From the NCBI GenBank assembly GCA_027039975.1, contig JALWFE010000125.1:1-64000 (forward strand): a stretch of DNA of 64,000 nt, in the 5' to 3' direction. The first letter of the stretch is position 1, and the number at the start of each line of letters is the position of its first letter. The stretch comes from Flavobacteriales bacterium. Lineage in GTDB: Bacteria > Bacteroidota > Bacteroidia > Flavobacteriales > Flavobacteriaceae. This document shows, piece by piece, positions 17,338 through 24,688 of this stretch. Below the pieces are notes generated by a model, which made no database searches, was not told where the DNA came from, and worked only from the letters and a program-made list of their open reading frames with translations. The position numbers and the translations under genes were made by a program.

Positions 17338-17925
17338 TTAACATTTCAGTTTAATTATTGATAATATTTCTATTACTTTATTGCGTAATTCTCTTATATC
17401 ACCGTTATTCTTTATTAAAAAAACATTGTTTTTTAACAATTTTTTTTCGTATTTCTGGTTTTTTATGATTTTTTTTATGTCATTTTCGCTTTTTCCGTCT
17501 CTTTTTTTAAGTCTTTCCATTCTTATTTTATCACCGGCAGTCACCACAATAATAAAATCAACCATTTTATCCATTCCGGATTTGTGCAAAATAGCATTTT
17601 CAATCACAACGCATTCGGTATCTTGCCGTGCCACCCAATCCAAAAAATCTTTTCTAACCACAGGATGTACTATAGCTTCCAGTTTTGCCAATTTATCTTT
17701 ATCACTAAAAACTATATCACTGATATATTTGGTATTCAAGCTATTATCACGATATGCATCCACACCCAACAAATCTTTAATTTGCCGTATAATGCCCGGA
17801 TCGGTTTGCATGATTTCCTTGGCTCTGTCATCGGCATAATAAACCGGTACATCCAATTTTTCAAAAATTTTAGCCACGGTTGTTTTTCCCGTCCCGATAC
17901 CGCCTGTTAAACCTATTTTAATCAT
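17338..17925 (-). CDS. coaE: Dephospho-CoA kinase
   Basis: Catalyses the last step of coenzyme A synthesis. A 195-residue P-loop kinase with GGIGTGKTT (8-16), the DVPVYYADDRAKEIM acceptor-binding segment, HPVVRKDF and the lid region RMERLKKRDGKSE. Length is normal. Its start is 3 bp from the stop of the upstream YbbR-domain gene, so they are co-transcribed. Confidence 0.97.
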   Translation of the reverse strand: MIKIGLTGGIGTGKTTVAKIFEKLDVPVYYADDRAKEIMQTDPGIIRQIKDLLGVDAYRDNSLNTKYISDIVFSDKDKLAKLEAIVHPVVRKDFLDWVARQDTECVVIENAILHKSGMDKMVDFIIVVTAGDKIRMERLKKRDGKSENDIKKIIKNQKYEKKLLKNNVFLIKNNGDIRELRNKVIEILSIIKLKC

Positions 17926-17928
17926 TGT

Positions 17929-18870
17929 TTACTGCTTTATTAAAAATGAAATTTTATCCGGTTTTATCTGATAATCAAACACATCTACCGGATGCTTAAC
18001 GAGTTTTGGTATCCAATACGACATTTCCGGTTGATACATCACCTCAACTTTGAAATCTTCCGGTTTTAAATTTTTATAAACTTCTTTAAAAATTTTAAAT
18101 TTTAATTCGACTTTCCGGGGAAATAACAATATTTCTATGTTTTTAGGGTTTCCGGAAATTTTAACCGGCAAACGTATGGTATCTTCTATTATTTCCGACA
18201 CTTGCAACCGGTAACGTACATAAGTTTTGTTAAATTTAACACCGGTTAATGTTCTTATCCTCAACTTCTTATCAATATTCTTATCTACATCCTTCAAACG
18301 TAACGTCTCCGTTATCACTCGTTTTATCGTGTCCAATACCGCCGGCTGTCCGTACACCCACACACTATCCGGCATTATACTGGCTTTTCGTTTGTTAATA
18401 AATCCCGGTTTAAATTCAATAAAAACCAAAGGCATAACCGGCACTTTCTTTTTGTGAACGGCTTTGATATGTAATGTTAACTCCCCGGGTTCTACGGAAA
18501 CTATACCGCTGATTTCATCGAATATCAAACGTATTTGGGATAAATGTTCTTTTGCTTTCCAAACTTTCCCTTGCAACAAACCTGACTTTTGCACATCGAT
18601 TTTCAATGAAGGCTTTACCAATTTATAATGAAGAATTTTAAAACCGGATAACTGCATTTTAACGGATAAAGTATCGTTAGGCAAAAAACCTTTGTAATAT
18701 TGATCAGGTAAATTGGTATAAAAAACAGGAACTTTAAATGTATATTCATAAGTTTTACTCAACTGCATCAAAAACCAAAATAATATGGAAATCAAAAAAA
18801 ACAGCAAGAAAGAACGAAACTTGTTGTGAGTAGTCAAAAATTTAAAAAAAAGACGAAAACGGCGATTCAT
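17929..18870 (-). CDS. YbbR-domain membrane-anchored protein
   Basis: A 313-residue protein with a basic N-terminus, one membrane helix (about 20-37, LLFFLISILFWFLMQ) and an extracytoplasmic part of YbbR-like beta modules (for example VFYTNLPDQYYKGFLPNDTL and MPDSVWVYGQPAVLDTI). YbbR proteins in Firmicutes regulate CdaA, but in Bacteroidota the role is unknown. Its place directly before coaE is the usual one in flavobacteria. The promoter is at 18905-18912. Confidence 0.85.
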   Translation of the reverse strand: MNRRFRLFFKFLTTHNKFRSFLLFFLISILFWFLMQLSKTYEYTFKVPVFYTNLPDQYYKGFLPNDTLSVKMQLSGFKILHYKLVKPSLKIDVQKSGLLQGKVWKAKEHLSQIRLIFDEISGIVSVEPGELTLHIKAVHKKKVPVMPLVFIEFKPGFINKRKASIMPDSVWVYGQPAVLDTIKRVITETLRLKDVDKNIDKKLRIRTLTGVKFNKTYVRYRLQVSEIIEDTIRLPVKISGNPKNIEILLFPRKVELKFKIFKEVYKNLKPEDFKVEVMYQPEMSYWIPKLVKHPVDVFDYQIKPDKISFLIKQ

Positions 18871-18896
18871 TTTTTATAATTTCAAAAAATTACAGG

Positions 18897-18904
18897 TATC
18901 TTTG
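18897..18904 (+). promoter_or_regulatory. -7 element TATCTTTG reading toward the M3 peptidase gene
   Basis: A plus-strand TAnnTTTG match abutting the minus-strand element at 18905-18912. If used for the gene at 19114, the leader would be about 200 nt and would contain the whole repeat array C. Confidence 0.55.
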
Positions 18905-18912
18905 CAAAGGTA
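18905..18912 (-). promoter_or_regulatory. -7 element TACCTTTG of the YbbR-coaE operon
   Basis: A minus-strand TAnnTTTG match 34 bp upstream of the YbbR start. It directly abuts a plus-strand element at 18897-18904, so the two make face-to-face promoters. Confidence 0.65.
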
Positions 18913-18920
18913 TTTTTTTT

Positions 18921-19113
18921 AGTTGAAAGTTGAAAGTTTTTTAGTAGAAATGGAAAGTGCCAAGTGGAAAGTGGAAAGCGACAAAGTGCCAAGTGCGACA
19001 TCCGACACCGGACATCTAACGAAAACATACTATAATCCAAAAACGCACCCGGCACTTTTTACTAGGCACTTGGCACTCAAATAACCAGATAACCAAATAA
19101 CCAGTTAACCAAT
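18921..19113 (+). repeat. Degenerate heptad/octad repeat array (array C)
   Basis: Successive blocks: AGTTGAA (18921-18938), GTGGAAA/GTGCCAA (18950-18995), CGACATC-type (18994-19018), a non-repetitive core GAAAACATACTATAATCC (about 19021-19038), GGCACTT/TTTACTA heptads (19051-19078), and AAATAACC-type octads (19079-19111) ending 2-3 nt before the ATG at 19114. The section 18993-19105 is nearly the reverse complement of 23622-23739 in array D. Confidence 0.88.
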
Positions 19114-21147
19114 ATGAAAAATCCATTATTTTCAGACTTTAACACTTATCTTGGGACAACCCCTTTTTCGGAAATAAAACCGGAACATTTCAAACCGGCC
19201 GTTGAAGAACATATCCGGAAAACACAAAAAGAAATAGATACGATTGTTAATAACCCTGATACACCGGATTTTAACAATACTATTGAAGCTTTGGAATTTT
19301 CGGGCATGCACTTGTCCCGTATCCAAAGCTTTTTGATGAATATCAATTCCGCCGAAACCAACGAAACTTGGCAACAAACCACTGAGGAAATTTTACCGTT
19401 ACTCAACGATTTTTACAATAACATCCGGCAAAACAAAGCACTTTTTGATAAAATTGCGTACGTTAAAACACATACCAATCCGGATAAACTGACTGCCGAA
19501 CAACAGATGCTACTTGATAAAACCTACAAAAGTTTTGTACGGAACGGTGCCGGACTTGATGCCGACAAACAACAAAAGCTACGCAAAATAGACCAAAAAC
19601 TAACCCGGCTTAAATTGCAGTTTAACAAAAACGTCTTACACGAAACCAACGATTTCGAACTGCTTATTACAAACGAAAAAGACTTGGAAGGCTTGCCCGC
19701 ATCGGTTATCGAAACCGCCCGCGAATCAGCCAAGCAACGTCAAAAAAAAGGCTGGCTGTTTACCCTGCACGCACCATCGTATATCCCTTTTATGAAATAT
19801 ATGAAAAACAGGGAACTACGCAAAAAAATGGCATTGGCTTACGGCAGCCGCAGTTTTAAAAATGACGAGTTTGACAATCGCAATATCGTTTTGCAAATAG
19901 CCACGCTACGCAAACAAAGGGCTAATTTACTCGGCTATGATACACATGCGGATTATGTTTTGGAGGAACGTATGGCGGAAACGCCCGGAAAAGTCTTAGA
20001 TTTTCTAGACCAATTACACCAAGCGGCATACCCCAAAGCTCAAGCTGATTTGCAAAAATTACTGTATTTAGCCCGGAAAGACGGTATCGATAAACTCGAA
20101 AAATGGGATGTCTCCTATTACATGAATATCCTTAAAAAACAAGAACTCAATCTTGACGAACAAAAACTCAAAGCTTATTTTCCGCTACCTGCCGTATTGC
20201 AAGGTGTTTTTGATATAGCCGGTAAATTATACGGAATAACTTTTAAGCAAAACAAACAAATTGACACTTACCACCCCGACGTACAAGTTTATGAAGTTTT
20301 CGACGAAAACGGCGATTTTTTGGCAGTCTTTTACGCTGATTTTTACCCGCGAGCCGGTAAACGCCAAGGTGCCTGGATGACTTCCTACAAAAGCCAATGG
20401 CAAAAAGACGGTAAAAATTCACGTCCGCATATTTCCATTGTAACCAATTTTACCAAACCTACCGCTACCGAACCAAGCTTGTTGAGTTTCAATGAAGTAA
20501 TAACTTTATTCCACGAGTTTGGACACGCTTTGCACGGCATGTTGGCACAAAGCACCTACCCGAGTTTGTCCGGAACGAATGTTTACTGGGATTTTGTTGA
20601 ACTACCCTCTCAAATCATGGAAAATTGGGCTTACGAAAAAGAAGCCCTTGACCTGTTTGCACGACACTATCAAACCGGCGAAAAAATACCGGAAGAAGAT
20701 TTGAAAAACATCAAAAAATCCTTGCAATTTATGGAAGGATATGCCACCAACCGCCAATTGAGTTTCGGTTATTTGGATATGGGCTGGCATTACCGGTTTG
20801 ACCCCGAAAAAGATACTGATACTTCTGAAATAGAACAAAAGTATATGGCAAAAACTCAAATTCTGCCTTATTACAAACAAAACAATATGAGCGTGGCGTT
20901 TAGTCATATTTTTCCCGGCGGCTACGCCGCCGGCTATTATTCCTATAAATGGGCGGAAGTTCTGGACGCCGACGCTTTTGCTTATTTCAAAGAAAAAGGC
21001 ATTTTTAATCCCGAAGTAGCCGGCAAATTCAAAGCCTTGTTGCAAGCCGGCGGCACCGAACACCCGATGACGCTTTACAAAAGATTCAGGGGACGTGAGC
21101 CAAAAGTTGAAGCATTGATTGAACGGGCGGGGCTCAACGTTAGTTGA
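19114..21147 (+). CDS. dcp: M3-family metallopeptidase (peptidyl-dipeptidase Dcp / oligopeptidase A type)
   Basis: A 677-residue zinc peptidase that degrades short peptides. The HEFGH zinc motif lies near residues 467-471 in FHEFGHALHGML, with the downstream glutamate in the WDFVELPSQIMENW segment. C-terminal FSHIFPGGYAAGYYSYKWAEVLDADAF holds substrate-binding residues of the family. There is no signal peptide, so it is cytosolic as predicted. Length matches Dcp/PrlC. The ATG directly follows the AAATAACC octads of array C. The choice between Dcp and oligopeptidase A cannot be settled from motifs alone. Confidence 0.93.
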   Translation: MKNPLFSDFNTYLGTTPFSEIKPEHFKPAVEEHIRKTQKEIDTIVNNPDTPDFNNTIEALEFSGMHLSRIQSFLMNINSAETNETWQQTTEEILPLLNDFYNNIRQNKALFDKIAYVKTHTNPDKLTAEQQMLLDKTYKSFVRNGAGLDADKQQKLRKIDQKLTRLKLQFNKNVLHETNDFELLITNEKDLEGLPASVIETARESAKQRQKKGWLFTLHAPSYIPFMKYMKNRELRKKMALAYGSRSFKNDEFDNRNIVLQIATLRKQRANLLGYDTHADYVLEERMAETPGKVLDFLDQLHQAAYPKAQADLQKLLYLARKDGIDKLEKWDVSYYMNILKKQELNLDEQKLKAYFPLPAVLQGVFDIAGKLYGITFKQNKQIDTYHPDVQVYEVFDENGDFLAVFYADFYPRAGKRQGAWMTSYKSQWQKDGKNSRPHISIVTNFTKPTATEPSLLSFNEVITLFHEFGHALHGMLAQSTYPSLSGTNVYWDFVELPSQIMENWAYEKEALDLFARHYQTGEKIPEEDLKNIKKSLQFMEGYATNRQLSFGYLDMGWHYRFDPEKDTDTSEIEQKYMAKTQILPYYKQNNMSVAFSHIFPGGYAAGYYSYKWAEVLDADAFAYFKEKGIFNPEVAGKFKALLQAGGTEHPMTLYKRFRGREPKVEALIERAGLNVS

Positions 21148-21192
21148 AAGTTTATAATGTTCATAATGTTTATAATGTTGAATGTTGTAGAG
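21127..21192 (+). repeat. Short GTTGAAA / GTTTATAAT repeat overlapping the end of dcp
   Basis: The dcp stop codon lies within AGTTGAAAGTTTATAATG. It is followed by 9-nt steps of GTTCATAAT/GTTTATAAT to about 21180. The same units occur at 24438-24510 and 28188-28255. Confidence 0.65.
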
Positions 21193-21240
21193 ACGGAAAA
21201 TTTTTCGTCTCATGTAGGAAATACGTCCGGTATAAAACAA

Positions 21241-21275
21241 AAAACGGGAAACCACTTATTGCGTTTCCCGTTTTT
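21241..21275. terminator. Bidirectional terminator between dcp and the S74 protein gene
   Basis: A 12-bp perfect stem (21241-21252 with 21263-21274) around a 10-nt loop, with A's before and T's after. It lies between convergent genes. Confidence 0.9.
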
Positions 21276-21310
21276 AATGTTTATTTAGTTATTCTTTTGA
21301 ATCTAATACA

Positions 21311-23602
21311 TTATTTATTTTTCAAAAGTAATTCTTCCAGCCGTTGGAGGCGTTTTTCTTGGTTTTGTAATTGCTTAGCTTGCTGTTGTAGTTTAGATTC
21401 ATATTCTTGTTTCATTGCTTCCATTGATTGTTCTTGCTCTTGCAATTTTGTTTTTTGTTCGTCTATGATTTGTTGTTGTTCTTGTACGGCTTTGACCAAA
21501 GGAACAACAAATTCCGCATAACGCAGTCCGTAGTAGTCATCAGCGTTTTTCGGTTTATCCACACCTGAGAAATCATAACCGAGCGAATTGGCGGCTTGTT
21601 CCACTTCTTGTGCGATAAAACCGGTTTGTACTTCAGCGGCTTTGAGCTTTTCGTCTTCCGGCATCCGCAAGCTGTCCGGAGTTTTGGTAAATTTGGCAAT
21701 GGCATCCATATCCAGATGATAGGTTACCGGCCGCAGTTTTTTGATAAAGGCCAAACCCGGCACATTTTCTTCAATATCCGTTTTAAACCTTGCATCCGAT
21801 ACATTACTCCAATTGGCATACCCACCTATACTGGTAACGTTACTGTTACCAATGCGCACTTGGTTGCTGGCATTGATATATACAATGAAGCCGATTGCGG
21901 TTGAATTATGGTAGTCTGAACCGAAATAAAAAGCTTCAGACCCAAGGGCGGTATTCCAATACCCTGTGGTGTTGGAATAAAGTGCCTCTGAGCCGATAGC
22001 GATATTCTGATACCCTGTGGTGTTGGAATAAAGTGCTTTATAGCCGGTAGCGGCATTACTAAGCCCTGTGGTGTTAGAATAAAGTGCATTATAGCCGGTA
22101 GCGGTATTACTAAACCCTGTGGTGTTAGAATAAAGTGCATTATAGCCGGTAGCGGTATTGTTTTTTCCTGTGGTATTGGAATAAAGTGCATTATAGCCGG
22201 TAGCGGTATTACTAAACCCTGTGGTGTTGGAAAACAGCGCTTTAGAACCAAAAGCCACATTCCATTTGGCGTGAAAAAAGTTACTAGCACCCGTTCCGTT
22301 GTTATACAAAGCCGAATCTCCTACGGCTACCAGGTTACTGCGGTTGGTATTTTTGTATAAAGCTTTGAAACCTATGGCTACATTGGAATAGCCGGTTGTG
22401 TTGGAACCTAAGGCGGCGTTACCTATAGCGGTATTGGCTATTCCGCTAGTGTTATCGTATAATGCGCCGCTTCCGTAGGCAGCATTATTGTGTCCCGTAG
22501 TATTAGTGTATAATGCCGCACTACCGGTAGCTGTATTGTGATGCCCTGTGGTGTTAGAATGCATACTTTCATTTCCATAGGCAGTATTGGCATTGCCGGT
22601 TGTATTGTTTAGTAAAGAACTATAGCCGGTGCCGGTATTATGGGAACCTGTTGTATTCGCTTCCAATGCTTGAAATCCTGTAGCAATATTGCTAGTACCC
22701 GTTGTATTTTGATGTAAAGCGTGGTATCCTAATCCGGTATTGTGATTATTGTTTTGATTATCATTGACGCCGGCACCAACTCCTAAGAATATTGATGAAC
22801 CGTTAGCATCGGAGCGGCCGTCACTTAATTCATCTATTTTGGTAGCGCCGGTAGGCAAGGTTACGGTATTGCCTTGGGTAATGCTGAGTTGGTTGCCGCT
22901 TACGGAAAGGTTTTGGATTTCGTTGGTTGCATCGGCATCGGCATCGTCGGCGTCTTTGATATAGCCCATAGCAGAGATGTCGGCATCGGATAAATGCGTA
23001 TCGCTGTCGGTAACGCTACCGCCACCGTTTGAAAGCGTAATGGTATTACCGGTTTTTGAAATAGTTTGAATTTCGTTAGCCGGGTCGTGGTCGGCATCGT
23101 TGGCGTCTTTGATATAGCCCATGGCAGAAATATCGGCATCGGTTAAGTGGGTGTCGTCGTCGCCATCTGATAAACCTGTAGGAATGTTGTTTAAGTCGCC
23201 GAAATTACCACTAAAAACATTACCGGCTTTTTCAGAAAATTTGGCGTAAGGTACGTATTTGAATTCGGTAGTCCCAAAGTCTTGAAAACCGTTACCGGTA
23301 TCAATTTCCACTTTTAAGAAATATGAATTACTTCCCCAGTCTATTGTAGAAAAATTACCTGAAACAACGGTGCCTTCTCCTACATTTACTGCTACAATAC
23401 CGTTGGCATCGGTAGTGGCGGTTTGGGTTTCTTGATATACGGCGGTTGAGCCGTTTTCCAATACGGTAAATTTAAAGGTTACCGATTGATTGTTCAATAC
23501 ATTACCATTGTCAGTAATAAGTGCTTTGTAGTTAAAGCCGTTTTGTGCTACTGCCATGCTTGTGATGACTAGCGCAATGATGCTGATAATTTGTTTTTTC
23601 AT
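21311..23602 (-). CDS. Secreted repeat protein with a C-terminal S74 (intramolecular chaperone) domain
   Basis: A 763-residue exported protein. Signal peptide (1-19, ending AVAQNG); a strand-rich region; two copies of a HLTDADISAMGYIKDA module (about 150-225); then about 17 tandem units with a 17-residue step (about 290-575) of the form ATGYNALYSNTTGFSNT, like the beta-roll head repeats of YadA-type adhesins. The S74 chaperone-of-endosialidase domain follows (SDARFKTDIEENV with the expected autocleavage Ser, then GFIAQEVEQ and LRYAEFVVPLVKAV), and a Gln/Glu-rich coiled coil at the end. S74 domains drive trimer folding in phage tail fibres, but there are no phage genes nearby, so this is likely a cell-surface trimeric fibre. 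No T9SS sorting domain is visible. Confidence 0.88.
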   Translation of the reverse strand: MKKQIISIIALVITSMAVAQNGFNYKALITDNGNVLNNQSVTFKFTVLENGSTAVYQETQTATTDANGIVAVNVGEGTVVSGNFSTIDWGSNSYFLKVEIDTGNGFQDFGTTEFKYVPYAKFSEKAGNVFSGNFGDLNNIPTGLSDGDDDTHLTDADISAMGYIKDANDADHDPANEIQTISKTGNTITLSNGGGSVTDSDTHLSDADISAMGYIKDADDADADATNEIQNLSVSGNQLSITQGNTVTLPTGATKIDELSDGRSDANGSSIFLGVGAGVNDNQNNNHNTGLGYHALHQNTTGTSNIATGFQALEANTTGSHNTGTGYSSLLNNTTGNANTAYGNESMHSNTTGHHNTATGSAALYTNTTGHNNAAYGSGALYDNTSGIANTAIGNAALGSNTTGYSNVAIGFKALYKNTNRSNLVAVGDSALYNNGTGASNFFHAKWNVAFGSKALFSNTTGFSNTATGYNALYSNTTGKNNTATGYNALYSNTTGFSNTATGYNALYSNTTGLSNAATGYKALYSNTTGYQNIAIGSEALYSNTTGYWNTALGSEAFYFGSDYHNSTAIGFIVYINASNQVRIGNSNVTSIGGYANWSNVSDARFKTDIEENVPGLAFIKKLRPVTYHLDMDAIAKFTKTPDSLRMPEDEKLKAAEVQTGFIAQEVEQAANSLGYDFSGVDKPKNADDYYGLRYAEFVVPLVKAVQEQQQIIDEQKTKLQEQEQSMEAMKQEYESKLQQQAKQLQNQEKRLQRLEELLLKNK

Positions 23603-23617
23603 GGTATTTATTTTTGG

Positions 23618-23832
23618 TGATTTGGTTAATTGGTTATTTGAGTGCCAAGTGCCTAGTAAAAAGTGCCAAGTGCGTTTTTGGATTACAGGATGTTTTCGTT
23701 AGATGTCCGGTATCGGATGCCGGATGTCGGATGTCGCACTTGGCACTTTGTCGCTTTGTCGCTTGGCACTTTCCACTATCTTATCCCTCATCTCTTATCC
23801 CTTATCCCTTATCCAACTTGCTACTAGTTGCT
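23618..23832 (-). repeat. Degenerate heptad/octad repeat array (array D)
   Basis: Read on the minus strand toward the S74 gene: CTTATCC-complement heptads, GGCACTT/CGACATC blocks, a core of GAAAACATCCTGTAATCC, then GCACTT heptads and AAATAACC-type octads ending about 15 nt before the start codon at 23602. On the plus strand the block at 23702-23830 can be cut into about 18 consecutive units of 7 nt with few 8-nt steps. It shares a ~115-bp core with array C in the opposite orientation. Confidence 0.88.
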
Positions 23833-24310
23833 ATTCTTTAATAATTTTAAAACTCTTCTTAAGTTTGTTATCTCTGTCAATGACAATCAACATATATCCC
23901 GTCGCAGTCAAACGGCTGATGTCAAAATTTTGCCGTGTACCGTTTACTTTGCGGTTGAAAATTTGTTTGCCTTGCAGGTTGTACAGATAGACTTCATAGG
24001 TGCCGTTTTGCGGTAGGTTGATGGTGAAATCGTCTTTAACGGGATTGGGATAAACACTAATGCCGGACAGGGTACCGTAGTCCGTAATGCCGAGTGCTTC
24101 AACGACATCCGGCCCTATAAAACCTTCGGATAAGTGCATATTACCTGTATCCACTTCTTGAATATTGGTTTCACCAACGGTAAAAATAACTTCTTGGTTG
24201 CCTGAGGTCATCGTGCCACCGGAGGTGGAAATACTGCTTTTTTTAAGGCTGACTTGTGCTGTTGCCACATACACAAACAGCATCAGGAAAAATAATAGAA
24301 TTCTTTTCAT
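23831..24310 (-). CDS. Small exported protein with a type IX secretion C-terminal sorting domain
   Basis: A 159-residue protein: signal peptide (1-18, ending VATAQ); a short domain with SGGTMTSGNQEVIFTVGE and HLSEGFIGPD; then a T9SS type A sorting domain from about residue 85 (ISVYPNPVKDDFTI, YNLQGKQIF, ending KKSFKIIKE). Such small cargo with almost only a CTD often precedes large surface proteins in flavobacteria. It is upstream of the S74 gene on the same strand with array D between, so co-transcription is possible. Confidence 0.9.
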   Translation of the reverse strand: MKRILLFFLMLFVYVATAQVSLKKSSISTSGGTMTSGNQEVIFTVGETNIQEVDTGNMHLSEGFIGPDVVEALGITDYGTLSGISVYPNPVKDDFTINLPQNGTYEVYLYNLQGKQIFNRKVNGTRQNFDISRLTATGYMLIVIDRDNKLKKSFKIIKE

Positions 24311-24688
24311 AATATAACTAATTAGAAATTTTTGATAAAATTAATTATTATTTTACCATTCTTTATTAAAAATTTATGAACGACATAAATGAGCATATAA
24401 ACGACACGATTTCGGGCATGAACGACATAAGTAAGAGTTGAAAGTTTATAACGTTCATAATGTTTATAACGTTTATAATGTTTATAATGTTCATAATGTT
24501 GAAATGTTGAAATGTTGTAATGCTGAAATAAATCTTAAAGCAACATACTGTCATCAAAGAGCAAGATATTTTACAAAAGAGAACTTTCAACTTTTAACTT
24601 TCAACTTTCAACTCACGTACATTTAACTAATTTTTAGCATAATATACATTTAAATTATTGTATTTTTGTCGTGTTAAAAAAATTGAAC
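24311..24688. repeat. Repeat-filled spacer before glnS
   Basis: Contains GAACGACATAA-type repeats (24376-24430), an array of 9-nt steps GTTTATAAT/GTTCATAAT (24447-24502), TTGAAATG units, and CTTTCAA heptads (24584-24613). The glnS promoter follows at 24661. I see no gene in it. Confidence 0.75.
24661..24668 (+). promoter_or_regulatory. -7 element TATTTTTG of glnS
   Basis: A perfect TAnnTTTG match 20 bp before the ATG at 24689. It leaves no room for translation from the in-frame GTG at 24671. Confidence 0.75.

Noticed and set aside
20602-21255. Minus-strand ORF of 217 residues inside dcp
   Set aside because: It is antisense to the conserved zinc-peptidase C-terminus and crosses the dcp stop into repeats; no family resemblance.
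21826-22290. Minus-strand ORF of 154 residues with repeated FIPTPQG
   Set aside because: It is a frame-shifted reading of the DNA that encodes the 17-residue repeats of the S74 protein.
21311-23602. Prophage tail-fibre module
   Set aside because: The S74 domain suggested phage, but the protein has a signal peptide and its neighbours are dcp and a T9SS cargo gene; no phage structural, lysis or integrase gene is present.
23614-23841. Plus-strand ORF of 75 residues, and similar ORFs at 11770-12033 and 47935-48147, sharing a peptide like LSYPSSLIPYPL
   Set aside because: These frames lie wholly in the heptad arrays. A 7-nt step cycles through the frames and gives repeated peptides by itself. 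There is no promoter or conserved start, so they are products of the repeat, not genes.
24671-24688. GTG start for glnS giving six extra residues
   Set aside because: The -7 element at 24661-24668 puts the transcription start at or after this codon; the ATG at 24689 also gives the normal N-terminus.
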